The notes beneath the pieces are model-generated. The model searched no databases, was not told the DNA's origin, and saw only the letters and a list, made by a program, of their open reading frames with translations. From NCBI GenBank assembly GCA_023336205.1, contig JALQCR010000031.1, positions 25,001 to 76,414 of the forward strand: a stretch of 51,414 nt of DNA. The letters run 5' to 3'. How positions within the stretch are numbered: position 1 is the first letter of the stretch; each line of letters starts with the position of its first letter. Source of the DNA: Pseudanabaena sp. Salubria-1. GTDB taxonomy: Bacteria; Cyanobacteriota; Cyanobacteriia; Pseudanabaenales; Pseudanabaenaceae. Positions 1 through 8,188 of this stretch are shown here, piece after piece. The position numbers and the translations under genes are program-made.

Positions 1-1450
1 GCAAGGTCGTATTAGCAGGTTTAGTTGGTGCATAACCCAAACCGTTAGCCAAAGAAACAAGAATTTGCACACGGGAAATATTTTCGGTGGGCCGGAATGT
101 AGTGGCGGAATAGCCAGACATAAATCCTGTTGTATAGGCTTTTTGAATAGCAGTCGCTGCCCAGTTAGTTGAGGAAACGTCAGTAAAGGTAGCGCTACTA
201 CGGACGGTTTGCTTATTCATTGCTTGACTGAGCAATGCGGCAAATTGCGCCCTTGTTACAGGATCATTGGGGCGAAAACTACCATCAGGGAAGCCTTTAA
301 TAATGTTTCTGGAAGCTAACTCTAGGATAAAAGTTTGCGCCCAATAATTGTTAGGGACATCTTTGAAGGCAACTTGAGCTGTAGGGGTAGTGGGAGTGGA
401 TGGTGATGTGATTGGGGATGATGGCTGCACAAGACTGACGGAGCCTTGAACACGCTTGGGATCAACTTGGTTGCCGATCGCTACAACGGTGACTCCAGAG
501 GCATTGTTGATGTCAGTTTGTTTATTGTTTTGAAAAATATTTTGACCAGGATTTGAGGTTGTACCAAGATCGACAGTAGGTTGCCCTCTGCGATCTTTCA
601 AAATTACTAATCCGTTTTCTTGGTTGTTGGCGATGAGATTATTGCGAAATGAGGGCATAGATAGATTCGAGACAACAATGCCACCTCGGTTGTTGACGAT
701 GCGATTAGAGACTACAGCGACCTTGGAATTTTGACCGATCGCTAGTCCAAAGCCCGTGTTATCAAAGGTGTTGGACTGGATTAGCCCTGTGCTTGTCCCA
801 AGGGCAGAGAGTCCATTAGCACCATTTTTAGTAAAAATGTTGTTGCTGATATTTGCAGAAGTTGCACCTGTGAGGAACACACCGTCATGAGTAGAATTAG
901 CAAACGTATTGTTAGTAATGGTGACGTTTTGGGCAGATTCTAGCCAAAGAGCATAGCCTCTGGGATTCTTATTGGTGAGGGTAATGCCTTCAATACGAGA
1001 ACCACTTGCTGCAAGTACAGCGATATTTTGTTGGGCAAAGGTAGGGCTAACGAAACGATTCCCTCCTGAAACAATGATTTCTTGCCCTTGATTAGTAGGG
1101 TTGCCACGCAAAGTTACACCTGCGGGAATGATGAGGGGAAATTTTTCACCCGTTTCGGCTGAGTAAGTCCCAGCAGCTAGCTGAATGATTGCACCACTTT
1201 GAAGATTTTTATTGAGTGCGGCTGTTAGCGATCGCAGTGGTTGATCAGCCGAAAGTCCTGAGTTAGCGTCTGAACCGTTAGGGGAAACAAAGATAATGAC
1301 ATTGGCTTGGGCAACTTGCAGCGTGGTTGGTAAAGTTGTGTTAGCTGGAGTGACATTTTGAGCGATCGCGGACTCAGTTAATGTGACAATTTGAGATAGT
1401 CCAAAAGTAAAAAGAAATGCAAGTCTCAGAGATGTCCGTGAAAGTGACAT
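1..1450 (-). CDS. SLH-domain, DUF1565/parallel beta-helix surface protein (3' end outside window)
   Basis: Reading from the ATG at 1448-1450 leftwards gives an open frame that leaves the window, so the C-terminus is missing. A good ribosome site (AGAGGA) precedes the ATG. Residues 1-30 form a signal peptide ending near AIAQN. Residues about 50-100 match DUF1565 (FVSPNGSDANSG). Residues about 100-300 carry Asn-rich right-handed beta-helix rungs (NNTFANSTHDGVFLTG, NNIFTKNGANGLSAL). A Pro/Ser/Thr linker follows, then one SLH motif (FKDVPNNYWAQ...GFPDGSFRP) and a second (FTDVSSTNWAA...YSATTFRP) near the window edge. SLH motifs bind peptidoglycan or its attached polymer, so the protein is probably exported and held at the cell envelope or outer membrane. 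Its substrate cannot be told from sequence. Confidence 0.9.
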   Translation of the reverse strand, partial: MSLSRTSLRLAFLFTFGLSQIVTLTESAIAQNVTPANTTLPTTLQVAQANVIIFVSPNGSDANSGLSADQPLRSLTAALNKNLQSGAIIQLAAGTYSAETGEKFPLIIPAGVTLRGNPTNQGQEIIVSGGNRFVSPTFAQQNIAVLAASGSRIEGITLTNKNPRGYALWLESAQNVTITNNTFANSTHDGVFLTGATSANISNNIFTKNGANGLSALGTSTGLIQSNTFDNTGFGLAIGQNSKVAVVSNRIVNNRGGIVVSNLSMPSFRNNLIANNQENGLVILKDRRGQPTVDLGTTSNPGQNIFQNNKQTDINNASGVTVVAIGNQVDPKRVQGSVSLVQPSSPITSPSTPTTPTAQVAFKDVPNNYWAQTFILELASRNIIKGFPDGSFRPNDPVTRAQFAALLSQAMNKQTVRSSATFTDVSSTNWAATAIQKAYTTGFMSGYSATTFRPTENISRVQILVSLANGLGYAPTKPANTTL

Positions 1451-1623
1451 AAATTTATCCTCTACAATTTATTTAAGTCTCAAATTTTTAAGTCTTGAAT
1501 ATGTCGAGCTTGACGCGAAGTACCTCAAATAGTTTCTTGAGGGGCTTTGTGTAAAGGCTCTCAAAACTCCAACTAAATATACAGCCAAGTTTTAATTTTG
1601 GTTTTGCATCGATCGAGGTATTT

Positions 1624-1932
1624 GTGAGTTCACTTCCTGTTCCGTCCCATATCCATTATGAGCTTTTACTTCAGTTGCTGGAACGTCAGACCTTACCAGC
1701 GTTACACTCTGAGATGAAGCAACCGCATATGGCAACAAAGATGAATGTTTCTAGAGAGCATCTTCAGGCAGCCATTATTAATCTCCGTAAGGCTTTTGCT
1801 TTGCAAAAGCAGGTTGAAGATCTATGCGAGTATCACGGTATTCAAGTTTCCTATCGTTGGTCACTAAGTGAGTCAGAGCAAGAGATGGGGAAATCATTAA
1901 AAGAAATTTCTAATCCATCGAAAGATTCATAA
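1624..1932 (+). CDS. Small conserved cyanobacterial protein (DUF5340-like)
   Basis: A 102-residue soluble protein that starts at GTG. The N-terminal stretch SHIHYELLLQLLERQT followed by a helical, Gln/Leu-rich region resembles, from memory, a short cyanobacteria-only family (DUF5340); this assignment is tentative. There is no signal peptide, membrane segment or catalytic motif. The last 20 residues are Ser/Lys-rich and probably disordered. The gene is divergent from the SLH protein upstream. It is followed by an inverted repeat at 1941-1997 that could serve as its terminator. Function unknown. Confidence 0.6.
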   Translation: MSSLPVPSHIHYELLLQLLERQTLPALHSEMKQPHMATKMNVSREHLQAAIINLRKAFALQKQVEDLCEYHGIQVSYRWSLSESEQEMGKSLKEISNPSKDS

Positions 1933-1940
1933 TTAGTTCA

Positions 1941-1997
1941 CCCAAGCCCCAAAGGATAAGACATCGCAAAACTATGTCTTATCCTTTGGGGCTTGGG
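1941..1997. terminator. Long inverted repeat downstream of the 102-aa gene
   Basis: A 24-bp perfect stem (CCCAAGCCCCAAAGGATAAG and its complement, extended by ACAT/ATGT) surrounds a 9-nt loop and is followed by TTT. It sits right after a stop codon, so it may terminate transcription. It also shares the CCCAA...TTGGG outer ends of the hairpin family seen elsewhere in the window. Confidence 0.6.
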
Positions 1998-2000
1998 TTT

Positions 2001-2110
2001 TATAGCTGTTGCCATTCTTGTTAGGACATAAAACCCAAACAATACGAGGTGGCGCTTCGCGCCGCCTCGTATTGTTTGGGTTTTGATTTGTTCTGATACA
2101 GGTGGCTATA
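2001..2110. repeat. MITE-like hairpin, family A copy (core 2030-2084)
   Basis: The core is AAAACCCAAAC + variable stem + GGCGC-TTC-GCGCC + complementary stem + GTTTGGGTTTT. The flanks TTAGGACATAAAACCC and GGGTTTTGATTTGTTC, and the outer TATAGC/GCTATA ends, recur at other copies of the family. No ORF lies within it. Confidence 0.7.
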
Positions 2111-2115
2111 GCTAT

Positions 2116-2148
2116 AAAACCCAAAATAACGTAGACATTTTGGGTTTT
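2116..2148. repeat. Short AAAACCCAAAA hairpin
   Basis: AAAACCCAAAAT, an 8-9-nt loop and ATTTTGGGTTTT form a perfect stem. This looks like a minimal form of the family A hairpin, without the GC-rich inner stem. It lies in the upstream region of the carotenoid oxygenase gene. Confidence 0.6.
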
Positions 2149-2215
2149 GGTTATAAGCCTAGATCGTAATTGTGACGAAATTGTTACAATAAAGAAAACT
2201 TATTTATAAATATTT

Positions 2216-3658
2216 ATGGTTCAGACTGCATCACCTACTTTTTCGCGTGAAGATTGGCAAAAGGGATATGAGTCGCTGCGTACTGAAACGTCTTATTGGA
2301 TTGATGACATTGAGGGAGAAATCCCCTCAGAACTAGAGGGAACTTTATTTCGGAATGGACCTGGGCAGCTTGATATCAACGGTCAAAAGTATGGACATCC
2401 CTTTGATGGCGATGGCATGGTCTGCGCGATCGCCTTTAAAGATGGCAAAGCACATTTCACAAATCAATTCGTAAAAACCCCTGAGTTTATTGCTGAGCAG
2501 AAGGCAGGCAAAATTTTATATCGGGGCGTGTTTGGCACACAAAAAGCTGGGGGCTGGCTGAGCAATATATTTGATTTGCGAAATAAAAATGTTGCCAATA
2601 CAAATGTGGTGTATCAGGGCGGCAAGTTACTGGCTTTGTGGGAAGCGGCGCGTCCCTATTCACTCAATCCTCAAAGCTTGGATACTTTGGGGCAAGAAAC
2701 TTTTGATGGTAAGTTAGCGGCGGGGCAAGTCTTTACAGCGCATCCCCGACGTGACGATCACACGGGTGATTTATGGGGCTTTGGGGTGCAACCAGGACCA
2801 AAGTCTACGATTTCGATCTATCGGGTCACAAATCAGGGCGAGTTATCAACGGAATCACAGGTTAAGGTTTCGGGATTTTGTTTCTTGCATGATTTTGCCT
2901 ATACGCCAAACTATCGGATTTTCATGCAAAATCCTGTGTCCTTTAAGCCTTTACCCTTTATGTTGGGCTTGGCGACAGCAGGGGAATGTATAGAATTAAA
3001 GCCAAATTCTCCCAGTCAGTTTTTACTGATCGATCGCCAAGGCAATTTACAAACCATTGAAACTGATCCTTGTTTCGTGTTTCATCATTGCAATGCCTAT
3101 GAAGAGGGTGACAAAATTATTGTGGATTCAGTTTGTTATCCTGACTATCCCAAGTTGGAACCAAATACCGATTTCCGCGAAATTGATTTTGATAAGGTGA
3201 TTGCAGGACAGCTATGGCGATTTACGATTAATCCGAAACTTGGCACAGTGAAACGCGAACTGATCTTAGAGCGCTCCTGTGAGTTTCCTGTAGTGCATCC
3301 CCGTTGCATGGGGCAGAAATATCGTTACGCCTATATCGGCGCGATCGCCAAGGAATCTGGCAACGCACCTTTGCAAGCGATCGCCAAAGTCGATATGCAA
3401 ACGGGCAAGCAAGAATTTCATAGTTTTGCGCCACGCGGTTTCATTAGTGAGCCAATTTTTGTACCACGCGATCGCAATAACAATAGTACTGAGGACGATG
3501 GCTGGGTGCTAACTTTAATTTTTGATGCCGCACATAACCGTTCAGATTTAGTAGTACTAGATGCTCAAAATATTACTGGTAAACCGCTGGCAACCTTACA
3601 TTTAAAACATCATGTACCTTATGGCTTGCATGGTAGCTTTACTCACGAAGTCTTCTAA
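2216..3658 (+). CDS. Carotenoid/apocarotenoid cleavage oxygenase (RPE65 family)
   Basis: 480 residues, the usual length for cyanobacterial apocarotenoid-15,15'-oxygenases. These are Fe(II)-dependent enzymes that cleave a polyene double bond with O2, giving retinal-type products from apocarotenals. The four iron-ligand histidines of the family are visible: H176 (FTAHPRRD), H225 (FLHDFAY), H290/H291 (VFHHCNAYE) and H472 (GLHGSF). The N-terminal signature LEGTLFRNGPG (about 41-50) and HPFDGDGMV (about 61-69) are also present. There is no signal peptide. A strong Shine-Dalgarno sequence is not seen before the ATG. The gene stands alone and ends in a small hairpin shared with the convergent DUF1824 gene. 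Substrate (apocarotenoid versus full carotenoid) is not decided by sequence alone. Confidence 0.92.
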   Translation: MVQTASPTFSREDWQKGYESLRTETSYWIDDIEGEIPSELEGTLFRNGPGQLDINGQKYGHPFDGDGMVCAIAFKDGKAHFTNQFVKTPEFIAEQKAGKILYRGVFGTQKAGGWLSNIFDLRNKNVANTNVVYQGGKLLALWEAARPYSLNPQSLDTLGQETFDGKLAAGQVFTAHPRRDDHTGDLWGFGVQPGPKSTISIYRVTNQGELSTESQVKVSGFCFLHDFAYTPNYRIFMQNPVSFKPLPFMLGLATAGECIELKPNSPSQFLLIDRQGNLQTIETDPCFVFHHCNAYEEGDKIIVDSVCYPDYPKLEPNTDFREIDFDKVIAGQLWRFTINPKLGTVKRELILERSCEFPVVHPRCMGQKYRYAYIGAIAKESGNAPLQAIAKVDMQTGKQEFHSFAPRGFISEPIFVPRDRNNNSTEDDGWVLTLIFDAAHNRSDLVVLDAQNITGKPLATLHLKHHVPYGLHGSFTHEVF

Positions 3659-3690
3659 AAAAGCGGCTCTAAGAGCCGCTTTTTTTAGAA
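3657..3690. terminator. Bidirectional terminator between oxygenase and DUF1824 genes
   Basis: AAAAAAGCGGCTCT-AAG-AGAGCCGCTTTTTTT is a compact GC stem with A- and T-tracts on both sides. It lies between two convergent genes, so it can end transcription from either direction. Confidence 0.85.
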
Positions 3691-4086
3691 AAGATCTAGA
3701 GGAAAATGCCCATGGGTTCCGCTATAACCATCAGTGAAATCTGTATGCAAAGATATCAATACACCACGGTATGCACCTTGGTAGTTATCTAAATGATAGC
3801 GACGACTGCGAGGATTGTATTTGAGATACACGCCTTCAGCGATCGCTGGTAAATCTGCCTCAGGCAATTCATAGCGAAAATTAGCTGCATAACTTTTTAA
3901 AGATTGCAAAGCTGCGTCTGTGGTGTCAGCACAGATCCCAAAAATGTGATAATCAGCCTGTTTAGTTAAGTAATCTAAGGCTTCACGAATTTGCGATCGC
4001 CTTTCTGAAGTTGCCGATTCTTGATCTAAGTCACTTAGTTCCCAGAGAATACGTTCAGCATCGTCAATGGTTAGATTGTTGCTCAT
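3685..4086 (-). CDS. DUF1824 family protein
   Basis: 133 residues, soluble. The N-terminal half is helical (DDAERILWELSDLDQES). The C-terminal half carries the motifs I associate with cyanobacterial DUF1824: EGVYLKYNPRSRRYHLD, YRGVLIS and a GYSGTHGHFPLDLF end. There are no catalytic signatures that would suggest a reaction. It starts at ATG 4084-4086, divergent from the DUF3318 gene 47 bp away, so the two may share a promoter region. Function unknown. Confidence 0.75.
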   Translation of the reverse strand: MSNNLTIDDAERILWELSDLDQESATSERRSQIREALDYLTKQADYHIFGICADTTDAALQSLKSYAANFRYELPEADLPAIAEGVYLKYNPRSRRYHLDNYQGAYRGVLISLHTDFTDGYSGTHGHFPLDLF

Positions 4087-4133
4087 GGGTTTCGCTCATA
4101 GGTTTCTAAGTTAAGGAGGAGCTAAATTATATT

Positions 4134-4745
4134 ATGAACATTAACGAAGAAATTGCTCGCTTACGCGATCTCTTGCCAGCATCTTGGCGCATGGCAACAT
4201 CAATCAAATCTAAGCCTGAGCAAACTGAGCCAATCTCAAGTTTACAAGTTTTACCTTGGCAGAAAGGGACTCAAATAAATATCAATTTTCGGCTATGGCG
4301 ACAGTTACCTGAAGCCCAGAGAGATATGTTGGTATTGCATGAAGTAAGTTGGCGACAACAGACTAAATGGCTACAGACAGGCGCATATCAGGGCATTGCT
4401 GCGGCAGCTTTTATAGGAGGAGTGGTCGAAACAGTGCAGGGCGATGTCACTGGCATGGCGATCGCCATATTATTAGGCACTATCGGCATCAATCAGATTT
4501 TACGTAAAAACAAAAGCTCACAGATACAAATACAAGCTGATAGCGAAGCAATCGATGTTGCCCAAAAACGTGGTTATAGTGAAGTCGAGGCAGCTAGAGC
4601 TCTCCTTGAAGCTATTCCTGCTACGGCTAAGTTAATGGGGCGAAATACCCCTGAGTTTACAGAATTAATCCGTTGTCAAAATCTACGCGCGATCGCAGGT
4701 TTATCAAAAACTGCAATTCCAGAAACAGGGCTTAATGAATTTTAA
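4134..4745 (+). CDS. DUF3318 family membrane protein
   Basis: 203 residues. The N-terminus (EEIARLRDLLPASWRM) and central LPWQKGTQININFRLW followed by LPEAQRDMLVLHEVSW match the pattern of cyanobacterial DUF3318 proteins. Two hydrophobic segments at about 82-100 and 105-125 suggest a membrane hairpin. The C-terminal third has ADSEAIDVAQKRGYSEVEAARALLEAI, resembling the DAxAxxxxxRxGY segment near the active site of some M48-type peptidases, but no HExxH zinc motif is present. The start is preceded by AAGGAGG (SD). Function unknown. Confidence 0.75.
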   Translation: MNINEEIARLRDLLPASWRMATSIKSKPEQTEPISSLQVLPWQKGTQININFRLWRQLPEAQRDMLVLHEVSWRQQTKWLQTGAYQGIAAAAFIGGVVETVQGDVTGMAIAILLGTIGINQILRKNKSSQIQIQADSEAIDVAQKRGYSEVEAARALLEAIPATAKLMGRNTPEFTELIRCQNLRAIAGLSKTAIPETGLNEF

Positions 4746-4760
4746 ATTAAAGGACAAATC

Positions 4761-4816
4761 AAAACCCAAAACTTGATTGGCGGCGCAAAGCGCCGCCAAT
4801 CAAGTTTTGGGTTTTA
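4761..4816. repeat. MITE-like hairpin, family A copy
   Basis: AAAACCCAAAACTTGATTGG, an inner CGGCG-CAAAG-CGCCG and the full complement form a near-perfect stem of about 26 bp. The flanking AGGACAAATC and ATGTCCTA match the flanks of the copies at 2001 and 33151. It lies just after the DUF3318 stop codon and may act as its terminator. Confidence 0.75.
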
Positions 4817-4983
4817 TGTCCTACTCGCCGAGTATATGAATTGGATTACTGTTTACATTACTGAAAAATAAAATTATCTGCGTTTTTAGAATTATTGATT
4901 TTATGCTATTATTTATACCTTTATAAGATTAAAATACGCTGTAATCAGCACATCTAACTAATACTCAAAATGGGATGTTTCCT

Positions 4984-6003
4984 ATGAGCAGTTGTAGAAA
5001 TGCACTAGAAGAATTAGTAATCGAAGAAGCAGAGGCACAATACAAACGCTTAGGTGCTGACGTAAAAAAACGCGTCGATCTTAGTGAAGTAATCGCTTAT
5101 ACACTCAATCGCTTACCGCCAATGTATGCAACTACTCAACGCGGATGGGTACAACAGAGGAAGAAAGCTAGCCAAGAATTAGGAGCCGCGATCGCTAAAA
5201 CAGTACGCAATGGTTTTTTGAGTACCCAGAGCGATGTCTTAAGACAGGGCGATCCAATACCTGATCATGAACTAATCAGTCAGGCGCGATCGCTCTTTAA
5301 GTTACGGAAATTATTTAGCAAAGACTATCTCAAATGGAAAGATGTTCCTGAGATTGTCCAAGATGCTTTGAATTCAGGATACTATCAGAGTCTTTCAAAT
5401 GGCACATATGTCAGCTTAGATCGACGCAACTCTCTTTTAGCTCGAAGCTATGCGGTGCGTAGAAAAACAACGACAACTTTGTCGAACACATCTAAGACAA
5501 CTAAAACTGAGAAAGATATCTCAGCAGAGCTTAAAGATTTTGAGTCCTATATGTCGGGAACTATCTATCGATATAGCAATATTCTCGAAAGTCTTGTGAA
5601 TGCGATTGTCGAGCGCCGCACCCTACGACTAGATGAAAATGTTCAGCAGAAAGTTAATATCGATGATGTGGCAGCATATGTCCTTAATCGTTTACCACCA
5701 ATGTATGCAACTAGTCGGCGCGGGTTACAAAATTTGCGCCAGAAAGTCAAGTCTGAAATGACAAGTCAAATTATCAGTATTGTCAAGGAGGCTTTGACTA
5801 AGGTAGTTCAAGCACCTGAAAGATCTTTATCGCCTTTACCTTTTGAGAAATTTAATATTGAGCTAGAAGATTCTTTGGTGCAATTACGAGAATTACTCAA
5901 AAGGGACGATATTACATGGCGTAATATTGCTGAAGTTGTAGAGGAATGCTTAAGATCTCCAAGAGCTGATTATCCAACTTGGCGAGCAAAGCACGATGTT
6001 TAG
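4984..6003 (+). CDS. Tandem ComFB-domain protein
   Basis: I chose the ATG at 4984 (339 aa) because GGGAT lies 8-9 nt upstream; an ATG at 4975 would add three residues. The protein contains two copies of a ComFB-like domain, about residues 3-75 and 192-270. Both carry the same signature, (V/A)xAYxLNRLPPMYATxxRG, after an ALEELVIEEA / ILESLVNAIVE helix. The similarity continues after each domain (LKWKDVPEIVQDAL and ITWRNIAEVVEECL), so the whole unit of about 170 residues has been duplicated. ComFB-family proteins in cyanobacteria have been described as cyclic di-nucleotide receptors affecting competence or cell size. Ligand binding here is inference. The linker between the units (about 145-185) is Thr/Ser/Lys-rich. 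Single gene, flanked by hairpins. Confidence 0.85.
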   Translation: MSSCRNALEELVIEEAEAQYKRLGADVKKRVDLSEVIAYTLNRLPPMYATTQRGWVQQRKKASQELGAAIAKTVRNGFLSTQSDVLRQGDPIPDHELISQARSLFKLRKLFSKDYLKWKDVPEIVQDALNSGYYQSLSNGTYVSLDRRNSLLARSYAVRRKTTTTLSNTSKTTKTEKDISAELKDFESYMSGTIYRYSNILESLVNAIVERRTLRLDENVQQKVNIDDVAAYVLNRLPPMYATSRRGLQNLRQKVKSEMTSQIISIVKEALTKVVQAPERSLSPLPFEKFNIELEDSLVQLRELLKRDDITWRNIAEVVEECLRSPRADYPTWRAKHDV

Positions 6004-6010
6004 GTACATC

Positions 6011-6053
6011 AAAACCCGAAAGCGAGTTGCTCCGCAACTCGCTTTCGGGTTTT
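6011..6053. terminator. Hairpin downstream of the ComFB gene (family A-like)
   Basis: AAAACCCGAAAGCGAGTTGC-TCC-GCAACTCGCTTTCGGGTTTT is a perfect 20-bp stem with a 3-nt loop, starting 7 nt after the stop codon. It ends in TTTT, so it can serve as a terminator. It shares the AAAACCC ends of family A with a different stem. Confidence 0.75.
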
Positions 6054-6077
6054 GATTATGTAATTGGCGATCACTAC

Positions 6078-6116
6078 AAAAAGGAAAAACAGTGCGAAGT
6101 ACTGTTTTTCCTTTTT
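6078..6116. terminator. A/T-tracted hairpin
   Basis: AAAAAGGAAAAACAGT-GCGAAGT-ACTGTTTTTCCTTTTT is a 16-bp perfect stem. It is the second hairpin after the ComFB gene. Confidence 0.65.
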
Positions 6117-6199
6117 GGCGCTTAATTTGCATTAAGCATTATGACGATTGCTATAGTAGCAATAGTAAATTTATTCACAACTGAATCAACCTAACTAAT

Positions 6200-6526
6200 A
6201 TGCTTAGCCCTATTTTGCAAACTAAGATCGAGAGTCAGATTAACAATAATAAAATCATGCTCTACATCAAAGGAACTCCACAGCAGCCTCAATGTGGATT
6301 TTCAGCAGCAGTTGTGCAAACTTTTAATGCATTAGGACATCCTTACGAAACTGTAAATATTCTTGAAGATAACGATTTGCGTATGGGCATGAAGGAGTTT
6401 TCCAGCTGGCCGACTTTTCCGCAAGTGTATGTTGGTGGTGAATTTGTTGGCGGCTGCGACATTGTCATGGAGCTAAGCCAACGCGGTGAACTTGCCTCTA
6501 TTGTTCAAGAGGCGATCGCTAAGTAA
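6200..6526 (+). CDS. grxD: Monothiol glutaredoxin, CGFS type (Grx4/GrxD family)
   Basis: 108 residues, typical for single-domain CGFS glutaredoxins. These bind a [2Fe-2S] cluster with glutathione and function in iron-sulfur cluster transfer and iron sensing in the cytoplasm. Visible signatures are KGTPQQPQCGFS with the active-site Cys at C32, the cis-Pro segment WPTFPQVYVGGEFVGG, and CDIVMEL for glutathione binding. Cyanobacterial homologues are often next to a bolA gene; no bolA is seen here. The gene is separated from the convergent MFS gene by a MITE-like repeat and a terminator hairpin. Confidence 0.93.
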   Translation: MLSPILQTKIESQINNNKIMLYIKGTPQQPQCGFSAAVVQTFNALGHPYETVNILEDNDLRMGMKEFSSWPTFPQVYVGGEFVGGCDIVMELSQRGELASIVQEAIAK

Positions 6527-6632
6527 TACTGATTCACGAAAGTGTGGCTACACTTCTGTAAATTAAAAACCAAACCCTGTAAGGGTTTTAAAAACACAAA
6601 GTGGCTACGCCATTTTGTGTTTTTGGTATAAC
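6527..6632. repeat. MITE-like three-hairpin repeat, family C copy 1
   Basis: Three consecutive stem-loops can be read: TTCACGAAAGTGTGGCTACACTT..., ACCAAACCCTGTAAGGGTTT, and AAACACAAAGTGGCTACGCC followed by ATTTTGTGTTT, ending in GGTATAAC. The reverse complement of 8026-8132 has the same order and nearly the same sequence. The two copies therefore flank the MFS gene in opposite orientation. Confidence 0.7.
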
Positions 6633-6669
6633 TATAAAAAAGGAGGCGCAAAGCACCTCCTTTTTTATA
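6633..6669. terminator. Terminator between grxD and MFS gene
   Basis: TATAAAAAAGGAGG-CGCAAAG-CACCTCCTTTTTTATA is a stem with A- and T-tracts at both ends, between convergent genes. The MFS stop codon lies in its right arm. Confidence 0.8.
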
Positions 6670-7957
6670 GAACATTTGATAATGCTTTTTTGGTTCTTTT
6701 CCAAGCCCAAGAACCAAGCCCAAATACAATCAAACTAAAAACAACTAACACTATTTGAAACCCAATCTGCTGCTTGCCACCGTTTTGTGTACCAAACACA
6801 CCTGTTAAGAAATCTAAGGAAACCGCAATCACAGCAAGAGGTAAGCTAGCAGCTATATTTTCGCCATTGTTTAATAAGCCAAAAACCTTACCGCGCATAT
6901 TTTCAGGTGTGTGTTCTTGAATGGCTGTTCGCATTGGAATCACGATTAAAGCACCATTTACACCGATGAATCCCCCAATCAACCAAGCAACCCATAGATT
7001 AGTTACGAAGGCAAACATCAATAAGCCGATCGCCATACCAATAAAACCAATAAATGGTAGAGGTCGATTGGTAAATTTTTTACCAAATTTCCCTAGGATC
7101 AGCGCCCCGATCGCTAAACCCACCCCAACTGATGCTACAAAAGAGCCAAATTCTTCACGATTACCTGTAACCACTTCAGCAAGGTTAAGTGACAGTTTTT
7201 GCATTGCTCCCAAAACTGCGTATAACAACACTAACTGCAACATTGCTCCACCTATTAAATGATTGTGGCGCACATATTGAAAGGCATCTCTTAAATCAGT
7301 CCATACACCTGATCCGACTTTTTTAGGATGGATAATCTCATCTTTGGGTAAAGCAAACAGAAAAAAGCCCGATATCAAATAAAGACTACCTAGTAAAACT
7401 TCGCGACTGTAGGCTCTAGCTTCAGGGAAAAGTCCGAGAGTAAATCCAAGTAGTGGTGCGCCGATCGCAAAGCCTACGATCAAAGATCCTACTTCTGTAA
7501 CGGTAAATAGGGCATTAGCAGGAAAAAGATCGCTTTTGGGAACGACTAGGGCAATCGCTGATTGTTCAGCAGGTGCAAAAATATTGGTAAAAGTAGAAAT
7601 AATGAAGGTAATCAGCAGCAATACTGGTAAAGAACGTGGGGCAAAAGGAATAACAAACAGACAAGCTGCTCGCAAAAAATTGCATAAAATCAATACTTCG
7701 CGCTTGGGATTCCAATCCACAAAAATCCCTGCGATCGACCCCAAAAATACCGCAGGCAAAGTCATCGCTATCATGATTGATGATTCTCGCGTATTTACAT
7801 CACTACCACCATCAGCGACAGCAAGAGCAATCAACAAGATCAGGACGACTTTATCAACTAACTGAGCCAATATTTGGGCGAGCCACAACGCCAAAAATTG
7901 ACGATTACGCAAAACTGTTAAATAGCCAGCGGGGGAGTTTAGATCGGGTTCAGACAT
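6665..7957 (-). CDS. Major facilitator superfamily (MFS) transporter
   Basis: 430 residues, almost entirely hydrophobic, with about 12 predicted membrane spans. An MFS_3/MFS_1 pattern is visible: LRNRQFLALWLAQILAQL at the N-terminus, GIFVDWNPKREVLILCNFLR in the loop after span 2, and a similar loop after the central break (FGKKFTNRPLPFIGFIGM). A cytoplasmic stretch HPKKVGSGVWTDLRDAFQYV separates the two six-helix halves. The family moves small solutes using an ion gradient. The substrate cannot be inferred; similar cyanobacterial proteins are usually annotated only as MFS permeases or putative drug exporters. The gene is isolated and bracketed by inverted copies of repeat family C. Confidence 0.88.
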   Translation of the reverse strand: MSEPDLNSPAGYLTVLRNRQFLALWLAQILAQLVDKVVLILLIALAVADGGSDVNTRESSIMIAMTLPAVFLGSIAGIFVDWNPKREVLILCNFLRAACLFVIPFAPRSLPVLLLITFIISTFTNIFAPAEQSAIALVVPKSDLFPANALFTVTEVGSLIVGFAIGAPLLGFTLGLFPEARAYSREVLLGSLYLISGFFLFALPKDEIIHPKKVGSGVWTDLRDAFQYVRHNHLIGGAMLQLVLLYAVLGAMQKLSLNLAEVVTGNREEFGSFVASVGVGLAIGALILGKFGKKFTNRPLPFIGFIGMAIGLLMFAFVTNLWVAWLIGGFIGVNGALIVIPMRTAIQEHTPENMRGKVFGLLNNGENIAASLPLAVIAVSLDFLTGVFGTQNGGKQQIGFQIVLVVFSLIVFGLGSWAWKRTKKALSNVL

Positions 7958-8025
7958 CAGTAAAAATTGCTAGCTAAAGTGGCGTTTCTTAAAACATTGT
8001 AGAGACTATAGCGATCGCCAGTAAA

Positions 8026-8132
8026 GTTATACCAAAACACAAAATGGTAAAGCCATTTTATGTTTAGACAACCCTTACTGGGTTTGGTTATTAATTCACA
8101 AAAGTGTGATGCCCCTTTTGTGAATTGGTACT
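8026..8132. repeat. MITE-like three-hairpin repeat, family C copy 2 (inverted)
   Basis: Read on the minus strand, it has the ACCAATTCACAAAAG hairpin, the ACCAAACCCAGTAAGGGTT hairpin and the AAACATAAAATGG...TTTGTGTTTTGGTATAAC hairpin, in the same order as 6527-6632. It lies between the MFS start and the ftsW end. Confidence 0.7.
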
Positions 8133-8146
8133 ATAGGCTTTGTGAA

Positions 8147-8188
8147 GTATAAAAAAAGGAATCGCTTAGCGATTCCTTTTTTTTATAC
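8147..8188. terminator. Terminator overlapping the ftsW stop codon
   Basis: GTATAAAAAAAGGAATCGC-TTA-GCGATTCCTTTTTTTTATAC is a near-perfect stem with long A and T tracts. The ftsW stop codon (8183-8185) is inside the right arm. Confidence 0.8.

Noticed and set aside
1941..2148. Several palindromes in a row as a CRISPR array
   Set aside because: The units differ in stem sequence, are self-complementary and lack regular spacers or cas genes. They fit hairpin/MITE repeats instead.
7536..7977. Open frames on the plus strand opposite the MFS gene
   Set aside because: They are antisense shadows of a strongly conserved hydrophobic transporter and have no domain pattern or ribosome site.
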